Assembly: GCA_027578815.1 (NCBI GenBank)
Contig: JANBTH010000872.1
Coordinates: 1 to 10,275 of the forward strand
Direction of reading: 5' to 3'
From: Coemansia sp. RSA 1804
Lineage: Eukaryota; Kickxellomycota; Kickxellomycetes; Kickxellales; Kickxellaceae
DNA: 10,275 nt
Shown: piece after piece, positions 5,201 through 10,275 of the stretch
How positions within the stretch are numbered: position 1 is the first letter of the stretch
Layout: every line of letters starts with the position of its first letter
The notes under the pieces: model-generated
Told to the model about the DNA's origin: nothing
Database searches by the model: none
What the model saw: only the letters and a program-made list of their open reading frames with translations
Made by a program: the position numbers and the translations under genes

Positions 5201-7700
5201 CTCTGGCGTTTATGTTGCTCAAAGGTCCACCTCGTTGGCAAGACAGGAGTACGTGGCCTCAGCGGGGGCTGGGCGCTCCCGTGCCAACAGTGGCAAGTCG
5301 CTTGCAGCCTCGTGTCCGACCATTCTTCCCGGTATTGGAAAGACCAAGCCAATCCCCAAATCATCACATCACAAGGAGCAGCATACGCTTCAGCGACAGT
5401 CGTCTTCAGGCTCCAGGTTCTACCCTTCTGGTCTTGGCTTGTCAACCGAGAACTCGAGTACTGCTACGTCGAGACAATCGAGCACCAAGGCTTCCTCCAC
5501 CAGCGTTTGCCATGCCCACGATACGGAGGATAATCAGAAGCTGGCATCTGGCTCAACAGCACAGCCAACAAGCAAGCGCGATGCAAAGCGCCGACTGTCT
5601 CACAGAATGAGCCATGCTGGACAGCCACGTCGGTCAACGTCAGCACCCTCTCGTCCGCACTCCATGCGTGTGGCAAGAAGAAAGTCGTGGCTATTCCAGA
5701 TATTCGGCGGCAGCAACTCGTCTGCCGATTCTGATACGTCTACAGCAGGTGGCGGCTTATCGGTTGAGCACACCTCGACTTGTGGTGAAGATGACGATGT
5801 TTCCGACTGCGATGCGTCAGAGGACGATGGTGGGCTGGTGAGGAGGGAAACGCGGAGACGCAGGGTGCTAACGCATTCCAGCGATGAGATCACGCAGTTC
5901 ATTGGACGTTTGCGGCTTGAGGACAGTGGCAGTGCGCATATCGGCGGCGTTAGCGGCGGTGGTGGTGGAGGCGGGGTCCTGGAGGATGTCATCGATGTTA
6001 GCGGTGAGGATGAGGAGCGTGCCAACCGTGCATCTCTTTCTGTTGCTGAGATCCGCCAGCAGACGCTTGATGCGCTGAATGGAACTGTGCGCGGCGAAAA
6101 GGCATCCAGAAAGATTGAGCGGAGTGGTTTTCCTACCGACCATGTAGCATCGGATAAAATGTGCAGGGACGGTGGCGATCGTCCAGCAACTAGTAGTGAT
6201 CTTGATGTAGATCATCCTGAGGCCCAGTCGATCGGTCGCTGGAGACAACGGGACTCTAGCGGGACAACCATCCAGCGGCTCAACCTGCCTTCCACCACTG
6301 CCACCGAACCAGCCTCTGTCAGCCCGCCGCCTAGAATTGAAGCATCTTCAAAATCGACTGTGGCTCCCTTGGGGCTTGGTGTTAGTGTTGCTCGGAACGA
6401 CCGCACGCCCACGTCGTTTCTACCATCCATAACGCAAACCATCGCGTCGCATCCTCCGCCAGCAACTACACCAACCAAAAGCCTCGGCAACGGCGACACT
6501 GCAAAACAGCCTTCGTCGTCTGCCACTGGTAGCATCGGGGATGCTGCTATTGCAACCCCGCCATCGGCCACCCGACATTCGCGAAAGTCATCTGGAGCAA
6601 GCGTGCAGAGTAACGGCACCACGGCGAGCTCTGGTGCTCGGAAATGGGCGCCGGCATTCTGGGCTCCGCCATCATTGAACTATCCTGGGGCATCGCTAGT
6701 GTCTCCAACTGCGGGAAACAGCTCGTGGTCGCCACGCGGTAGCGTCGATTCGATTGAGCACAGGCCTTCATTCAGCAGACGACCGAGCGAGGAACGGTAC
6801 CGCCACCGGTCACCGCACGGCTCCATAGGTTTTGCTACGGCTGCTGCTGCTGCTGCTGCCGGTGCTGGTGCTGGTGCCTCCGCTACTGGTTCTACTGGCA
6901 GTCCATGGGAGCTTGTGAGGTTTTCAGAGTCCCGCACATTTCCGCTATCTCCATCGCACTCACGACCAGGCACGCCCCCGTCCCGTCCGCTTGCCTTCTT
7001 CGAGGACACGACAGTGCCGGACTCTGATGAGCTGACAGTTGCAGCCCGCCGCTCACTCAGTCTTCGCATGTCCCGCAATGCGTTCCGCCAAGTCGAGCCG
7101 CTCCCAGAGTCCGATGACGCTGCGGATTCTGCCATCCATGGCGAGAATACTCGCGCTGAGCGTAAACACGATGGAAAGAGCGGTAAACGGCTATCGCGTA
7201 TCCGGGCAGACGGAGCCATTGCGGCGGATAACAATGTTGAATCCTCGCAGACGAAACAAGGTCTGACAAAGAACGCAGCACTCTCACGAGTGGTTGCGTC
7301 AACACAACACAAGCGCCGTAGCCTGCTCTGGCAGTTCAAAGAGGCAAAGAACGGTGTTAGTAATGGTGGATCATCAACGGCTGCTGGAGCTGCTACCGGT
7401 AAATCTGCTGCCCTGAGTGGGCAGCCACAACCAGAACCACCACACCAGGCTCATCATGACGGCGAGCATCAACTTCATCATCCTTTCTCTTCCTTCTCCT
7501 CCTTCTCTCCTCAACCTCCCCAGCTTGCCCATGATGAGTACACCGAAACCACTACTCCGCTGGCTTCCAGCACTCGTGAACCAGCGATGAGGCCTGACGA
7601 ATTTAGTGGTACCGACAAGCAGATCGAACACGAAGCCGCTAACCAGCCAAGCAACGGTGCTAGGAAGCACAAAAGATGGTGGTCTGTTGTGCTTGGATAA
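2298..7700 (+). CDS. Large, mostly disordered coiled-coil protein of unknown function (1800 aa)
   Basis: A single uninterrupted frame encodes 1800 residues and stops at a TAA at 7698-7700. The open frame continues upstream to a TAG at 2130, but ATG 2298 (G at -3) is its first ATG. ATG 2361 has a stronger context (A at -3, G at +4) and is an alternative that loses 21 residues. No signal peptide, membrane segment or catalytic domain is visible. In order the protein has: an Asp run (179-183), a His/Gln tract (342-358), a Cys/His-containing stretch (370-425), poly-Ala (443-454), a Pro tract (483-496), a predicted coiled coil (about 611-690), a less disordered island (about 799-881), poly-Gln (932-939), poly-Gly (near 1220-1230), poly-Ala/Gly (1515-1527) and a basic-aromatic C-terminus (KHKRWWSVVLG). 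Ser, Gln, His and Pro dominate elsewhere. Basic-x-Ser sites and Ser/Thr-Pro sites are abundant, including RSTSAP (1112-1117), an exact mode-I 14-3-3 pattern. A basic-Ser-hydrophobic motif recurs six times. I do not recognise the family. A kinase-regulated scaffold or cortex protein is a reasonable guess, no more. Confidence 0.9.
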   Translation: MRNSSLLYSYQRPAYSSDNASMAPGRATNAPSVSIPCEERQNMSQGARFRQTTRGGDTASSGFATDYSQLAANNDEVSNSSGANGPTGIHGSSHKRSASLLGRLRHSGAGSPSGSPTSSEGSSKDTARSERTLAHSASSGSMRRRKQAGMQRPPHAVFSEASAVPLPAAPAEHSNNDNDDDDDVAARVSQRPSVVSVPHARVLRPQPNGPSVHVLPPSQQDATNTADHYHSDRVDVSPATKSGKKRHSLRSGDSRSASGFISHLLRGSSRSTKSPHATGGTPSSSLSPADSTTASVRQFGHSPGTPQTPGSHVSVESMSPHELDNGPGVDYEHQNVGFHIPHHIHQHQHHQQQQQQHQDYVAAFLPPGVCNSECSPACMASAMSAFTTGNVHGIQCMEHVQNHHHQQQQHQQQGAFCMQPGNVDCMGAVANGPPHVSGVATSAAMAAAAVAAAANGHPVHLQDFYYMHNGNGSNGMHGQVAAPQPPPLPPPPPQLPANSMADVSAGDGGQYIQPDIWYQSSGPATSVTTSTAVSASDSTSSLADTAQLTGRLVSSLPVYEPIDLSRVHQIQQGHNGYVRATQPVLPDARMLAPMTSLAEVYSSSAADYNALSTRELRFAVENHMLVEQHKYLIRDLGHARSAIGALKQVVQDKEDRLEQFEMVNTEMQQRLVLVESLLTQEQRARLRSLRYSLDPGSSAHGAGHEADDGASDIQAQGADYDSILSATQNDKNNNDNDNNGDDDENNRSHADSGGDSARQPTTKDSNNGQPHSAPLVAAGPSSPASKQGDHESKRNNRPLSGYTTRFALKSKPVHQLPRVFSGDYSATEVHAMECSVEALATVITSMPRDDTSVEEIIASKMAEDDQQIRDQICADEEQQQGDAHGRGKKHQQQQTKEDSIESPQEPKRRSRFLSMLRLSTFGGSSPSARDLQQQQQQQQGVTEIKNKRRSVSLGTRKSKQPHSESGGGSGVYVAQRSTSLARQEYVASAGAGRSRANSGKSLAASCPTILPGIGKTKPIPKSSHHKEQHTLQRQSSSGSRFYPSGLGLSTENSSTATSRQSSTKASSTSVCHAHDTEDNQKLASGSTAQPTSKRDAKRRLSHRMSHAGQPRRSTSAPSRPHSMRVARRKSWLFQIFGGSNSSADSDTSTAGGGLSVEHTSTCGEDDDVSDCDASEDDGGLVRRETRRRRVLTHSSDEITQFIGRLRLEDSGSAHIGGVSGGGGGGGVLEDVIDVSGEDEERANRASLSVAEIRQQTLDALNGTVRGEKASRKIERSGFPTDHVASDKMCRDGGDRPATSSDLDVDHPEAQSIGRWRQRDSSGTTIQRLNLPSTTATEPASVSPPPRIEASSKSTVAPLGLGVSVARNDRTPTSFLPSITQTIASHPPPATTPTKSLGNGDTAKQPSSSATGSIGDAAIATPPSATRHSRKSSGASVQSNGTTASSGARKWAPAFWAPPSLNYPGASLVSPTAGNSSWSPRGSVDSIEHRPSFSRRPSEERYRHRSPHGSIGFATAAAAAAAGAGAGASATGSTGSPWELVRFSESRTFPLSPSHSRPGTPPSRPLAFFEDTTVPDSDELTVAARRSLSLRMSRNAFRQVEPLPESDDAADSAIHGENTRAERKHDGKSGKRLSRIRADGAIAADNNVESSQTKQGLTKNAALSRVVASTQHKRRSLLWQFKEAKNGVSNGGSSTAAGAATGKSAALSGQPQPEPPHQAHHDGEHQLHHPFSSFSSFSPQPPQLAHDEYTETTTPLASSTREPAMRPDEFSGTDKQIEHEAANQPSNGARKHKRWWSVVLG
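3321..3371 (+). repeat. CAN repeat coding for a His/Gln tract
   Basis: Seventeen codons, nearly all of the form CAN, encode residues 342-358 (His and Gln with one Ile). The codons mix CAC, CAT, CAA and CAG rather than repeating one unit, so the tract is not a pure microsatellite. A second tract of the same kind lies at 3504-3536 (residues 403-413). Confidence 0.85.
3744..3785 (+). other. Proline-rich tract, possible SH3/EVH1/profilin ligand
   Basis: Residues 483-496 read PQPPPLPPPPPQLP. Such PPPLPPPPP runs are known ligands of profilin, EVH1, WW and SH3 modules in actin and polarity proteins. The tract sits between the poly-Ala segment and the coiled coil of the large protein. Binding is inferred from the motif only. 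Confidence 0.5.
4128..4367 (+). other. Coiled-coil island of the large protein
   Basis: Residues about 611-690 are free of the low-complexity composition around them and show regular spacing of Leu, Ile, Val and Met with charged residues between, for example LIRDLGHARSAIGALKQVV and DRLEQFEMVNTEMQQRLVL. This is what a dimeric or oligomeric helical coiled coil looks like. It starts at LSTRELRFAVENH and ends near LLTQEQRARLRSL. It is the best candidate for the conserved, structured part of the protein and the best query for homologue searches. Confidence 0.7.
5091..5114 (+). repeat. Poly-glutamine run
   Basis: Eight consecutive Gln codons (residues 932-939) made of mixed CAA and CAG. The run lies between the RRSRFLSML motif (from 909) and the KRRSVS site (from 947) of the large protein. 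The mixed codons suggest that the amino-acid run rather than a DNA slippage tract is being kept. Confidence 0.85.
6840..6878 (+). repeat. GCT microsatellite coding for poly-Ala then Gly-Ala
   Basis: Six perfect GCT codons followed by GCC give seven Ala (residues 1515-1521), then alternating GGT/GCT codons give a short Gly-Ala stretch. Unlike the Gln/His tracts this is a nearly pure trinucleotide run, so it is a likely site of length variation between strains. Confidence 0.8.
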
Positions 7701-7799
7701 GCAGTTAATAGTGGCGATGCTACCGACGACACTTGGTAATGTTTATGTTTTTATTATTGCTTTCATTATTTACATCTTTTTTCTTTTGGTAAGAAACGA

Positions 7800-7805
7800 A
7801 ATAAA
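7800..7805 (+). terminator. Polyadenylation signal of the large gene
   Basis: AATAAA lies about 100 bases past the TAA stop of the large gene and is followed by T/C-rich sequence. Distance and sequence fit a fungal 3' end signal. Confidence 0.5.
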
Positions 7806-7848
7806 TCTGTGTGTCAGACCATTTCATCTTTCTTCTTTCCTTTAAAGT

Positions 7849-7854
7849 TTTATT
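7849..7854 (-). terminator. Candidate polyadenylation signal of the PAS gene
   Basis: TTTATT on the plus strand is AATAAA on the minus strand, about 205 bases past the TGA stop of the PAS gene. A further minus-strand AATAAA at 7755-7750 is the next candidate. Using either places the end of this transcript very close to, or overlapping, the end of the convergent large-gene transcript. Confidence 0.35.
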
Positions 7855-8059
7855 AGCAAAAAGCATCTAGCATAGATTTAGATGCGCTCAAATGTCTTGC
7901 CAGTCTATGAAAAGTATTGAAACCATTAAATATAAACAAGTGAACAAAACATGGAGTAAAAAATATTTGTCTCTCTTTTCTTCTCACCAGCGAATATAAA
8001 AATAATCCAGATGTTGTTTGTTATTTCTTTTTCTCTATTCATCACAAACCATGTAATAC

Positions 8060-9226
8060 TCAGCTCAGGCGCTGATCCCAATTACCAGAACAATCAGATG
8101 TTTCGATATCCGACGAGATAATCTCCTCCAGCGACAAGTAGCCCTCGGAGTCATAGCTGCCATTCGGCAATATGCGACCGGACCTTATTTGCTGGCACAG
8201 CAGAATGATGCCATCAGCAGAGCCAGCAGCCATGACCTCGACGTCAACAAACCCCTTGGCGACCAAAGGGTTCCGATAACCTTCATAATCACTATCATCA
8301 TCATCGTTAGAACTATTTACTCCGTCGTTTGCAAACTCATCATCAAGAACAAGAAGTCGAAGAAAATCGATAACGACGTCATCGCTCACCGAGACGCGTT
8401 CGAGGAACCTGGCGGTCTTCGTGACGTCCTCCGGCGGAACAAGCGACATGAGCGGAGTGCCCTGGATATCGCATGCGTCGATGTTTGTTATTCTGCTAAG
8501 CGAGCTCGACGCAAATATAATGCGCGGGCCCATTGGGTTTTGGTCGCCGGGTTCCGTTACCTTGTCGACTATCAGACATGCACGCCGGGTGGGCGCCACC
8601 TCCCTGTGGTTCCGGTTTATTGATGCTGCTGCTGTTGCTGCTGCTGGTGGCATAGTAGCCGTGGATTGTTGGGTCTCGGCATTAGCAGCGGCAACCGCGT
8701 TGCGGCGCGCAATGTTCCGTGCAATATTCATTGAACTCTGGTCGGCCGGAACATTTAATACTGGCGGTTCGCGGTCTACTTCCAGCGCCGCCGCCGCATC
8801 CAGCGAGACTTCGCCATTACCGCCGCCGCCACTCCCGCCACCTGGACACGGCTGCGTGATGCTGGTAAAATACCGAGGAGGCGCCTGCTCGTTCGGATCA
8901 ATCAAAAAGCACGCATTGAGCGCCACCCCATCGCAATCAAAATGGATAACGCGAAGATAAACAAGCGAGCCGTCGATTCTTTTGACAGGCACGTAGAACA
9001 TCCCAACGTTTTCCTGCGAAAGCGGACCGAATGCCGACCGGTACTCGTTGGTGTCCTCTTGTTGGAGAAACGTGTGTGCCGCTCGGCCAACCATCTCACT
9101 TCGGCTGTAGTTGAGCACTGGCTCGACCCCTGAAGAGACGTATAGGACGCGCATTTCAAGCGTTTTGTCGTGGATCCCGACGAATCCCCGAGGCAGGCGC
9201 GGCGTGCTGGTGCTGGTGATCGGCAT
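8060..9226 (-). CDS. Protein with two PAS domains (388 aa)
   Basis: The frame runs from ATG at 9226-9224 to TGA at 8062-8060. An in-frame TGA lies 60 bases upstream and no other ATG occurs on this strand between 9227 and about 9420, so the start is well fixed although C at -3 is a weak context. PAS 1 spans about residues 14-110, with the typical pattern LYVSSGVEPVLNYSRSEMVG, then FLQQED, and ending in paired strands (MFYVPVKRIDGSLVYLRVI). A Gly-rich (128-137) and Ala-rich linker (192-202) follows. PAS 2 spans about 214-350, beginning IIFASSSLSRITNID and ending VDVEVMAAGSADGIILLCQ, and is interrupted by an Asp/Ser/Asn insertion (303-315). The tail (355-380) is acidic and Ser-rich. PAS domains bind small ligands or mediate dimerisation in sensory and transcription proteins such as the white-collar proteins. 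The LOV photo-adduct Cys is absent (Ala-Ala in GRAAHTFLQ), and no GATA finger, bHLH or kinase domain is present. It is more likely a partner or regulator than a DNA-binding factor. Identity beyond a double-PAS protein is not established. Confidence 0.88.
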   Translation of the reverse strand: MPITSTSTPRLPRGFVGIHDKTLEMRVLYVSSGVEPVLNYSRSEMVGRAAHTFLQQEDTNEYRSAFGPLSQENVGMFYVPVKRIDGSLVYLRVIHFDCDGVALNACFLIDPNEQAPPRYFTSITQPCPGGGSGGGGNGEVSLDAAAALEVDREPPVLNVPADQSSMNIARNIARRNAVAAANAETQQSTATMPPAAATAAASINRNHREVAPTRRACLIVDKVTEPGDQNPMGPRIIFASSSLSRITNIDACDIQGTPLMSLVPPEDVTKTARFLERVSVSDDVVIDFLRLLVLDDEFANDGVNSSNDDDDSDYEGYRNPLVAKGFVDVEVMAAGSADGIILLCQQIRSGRILPNGSYDSEGYLSLEEIISSDIETSDCSGNWDQRLS

Positions 9227-9237
9227 TGGAACTCGGG

Positions 9238-9272
9238 AGGGAGGAAAGAAGAAGAAAAGAAGAAGAAGGGAG
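9238..9272 (-). promoter_or_regulatory. Pyrimidine-rich tract just upstream of the PAS gene start
   Basis: On the minus strand this segment is almost entirely C and T (CTTCTTCTTCTTTTCTTCTT-type), ending about a dozen bases before the ATG. CT blocks next to transcription starts are common in filamentous fungal promoters. It could also be the pyrimidine tract of a 3' splice site, as a CCGAG follows directly, but no upstream coding exon is visible. Confidence 0.35.
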
Positions 9273-10275
9273 GTGTTTGCAGTGGATCAAGTCGAGTCTT
9301 GCCCCTCAAATTCGGCTTATCAGATGGATGCAAATAGAGTGTGCTAAATGACAAAATGAATAAATAATTTCAATATATTGTAAACAGAAAGAAAAAGAGC
9401 TGGCCGATTATAAAATGTGTCTTAGACTATTTATATTGATATTAGTGATCCTCCGCAAAAGCCTTGTAATGCATAGAGGGAAATGAATGGTTTAATACTA
9501 ATTTTGGCAGCCATAAAAGATGAAGAAAAAAGGCCGAAAGAAAAGTTTTCTTTTCGCCTATTGTTAAATGAGGAAATGTCTAAATGAGGGAATACAAGAG
9601 AGAGTGAGAAAAAGGGATATAGAAGGTAATAAATAATTACTTGCCACAGAACAATGTGAACAGGTAAATATTTTTCTATTGTTTTGAGCAACGAGAAGAA
9701 AAAAATCTCGGACTTTAGAGGAGAAAAGGAAAATACAACCTAACCACTTCTTGAACAAAGAGAAAAAGCAAATGCCAATTTTCTTGTCATTTCTAAAATT
9801 CTCTTTTCAACAAAACGCACACGCCATGTCTTTTTGTGTTGGTTGTTGTTGTGGTCAAATATGTAATAGAGACTGGTTTGGGAATGTGTTCGGAACTCGG
9901 TCTTTTTATTTTCCTTCTTGCGAATGACAAATACAAGAAAAAAATTAACTGGTTTTTCAAAAGCATACGCAGCCTCTTTTGCCTTTCCTTCTTTTGCCTC
10001 CTCTCTCACATTCATCGGATTCATTCCAGGAAAACAAGCGCAAAACATGGACAAACAAACGAAAAATTTAAAGCCGCATCAAAGCCACGTCTCTTTTAAT
10101 TTTGTAATCTTCGTAAATTCAAAGCCAAAAAACAAAAAGTGCATTTCCACGCCAATTAGTGTTTAGTCTTCATGTTGTGGAAAAAAAGATAATGATGCTT
10201 GCATGCGGTAGTTTGGAAGTTGGCAATTGAATGCAACAGACCAATAGAAAAATAGACAACAAATATATACTCCAC
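9273..10275. other. AT-rich upstream region of the PAS gene, no confident gene
   Basis: About one kilobase of AT-rich sequence with A-rich runs and no credible coding region. Possible elements for the leftward PAS gene are a TATA-like palindrome CAATATATTG at 9371-9380, directly abutting TGTAAACA (9379-9386, the forkhead-type consensus), and CCAAT pentamers near 9774 and 10154. TATATA occurs near the right edge (from about 10263), which may belong to a gene beyond the window. These are motif matches only. Confidence 0.35.

Larger units (their letters stand above)
7701..8059. other. Convergent 3' spacer between the two main genes
   Basis: The stop codons of the rightward large gene and the leftward PAS gene are 359 bases apart. 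The spacer is AT-rich and contains only 3' untranslated sequence and polyadenylation signals. No reading frame of note is confined to it. Confidence 0.7.

Noticed and set aside
6680..7339. 219-codon minus-strand frame inside the large gene
   Set aside because: Antisense shadow with Ser/Arg/Ala-rich composition dictated by the sense codons and no promoter context.
8189..8960. Plus-strand frames (to 179 codons) opposite the PAS gene
   Set aside because: Antisense shadows. The PAS domain patterns on the minus strand explain the openness.
8902..9354. Minus-strand frame overlapping the start of the PAS gene
   Set aside because: It opens at TTG and is a shifted shadow of the PAS coding sequence.
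9740..10048. 102-codon ATG frame on the minus strand near the right edge
   Set aside because: Weak start context (T at -3), no family resemblance and a Lys/Phe-rich composition typical of random AT-rich DNA. A frame of this length is about what chance gives over several kb of spacer.
1..10275. tRNA, rRNA, CRISPR array, transposon ends or inverted repeats
   Set aside because: No tRNA B-box pattern, direct-repeat/spacer array or long inverted repeat was seen by eye. A tRNAscan or self-alignment could still find weak cases.

Overview
The window looks like nuclear DNA of an intron-poor fungus. It holds two well-separated coding blocks with balanced base composition, set in long AT-rich spacers that contain T/C-rich and CAA-rich low-complexity tracts. 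There are AATAAA-type polyadenylation signals and no prokaryotic ribosome-binding or operon structure. The double-PAS protein and the huge Ser/Gln/His-rich disordered protein remind me of early-diverging filamentous fungi (Kickxellomycotina/Coemansia-like). That placement is an impression, not something proven here.

Layout. Positions 1-55 probably hold the 5' end of a leftward gene that runs off the window, although a rightward gene end cannot be excluded. Positions 56-2297 are a long spacer with no confident gene. They should contain the divergent promoters and, from about 1787 on, the leader of the large gene, with upstream ATGs and candidate leader introns. Positions 2298-7700 (+) are one uninterrupted 1800-residue reading frame for a mostly disordered protein of unknown function. 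It has one clear coiled-coil island, poly-Q/H/A/P tracts, many kinase-type and S/TP sites, and a short basic-Ser-hydrophobic motif that recurs six times. Positions 7701-8059 are a compact convergent 3' spacer with a polyadenylation signal on each strand. Positions 8060-9226 (-) encode a 388-residue protein with two PAS domains. Positions 9227-10275 are the AT-rich upstream region of that gene.

The two main genes are convergent and do not form an operon-like unit, so nothing in the sequence shows that they work together. Plausible roles are a phosphorylation-controlled scaffold for the large protein and a non-LOV sensory or dimerising regulator for the PAS protein. Both roles are inference. 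No tRNA, rRNA, CRISPR array, transposon or viral gene was recognised.
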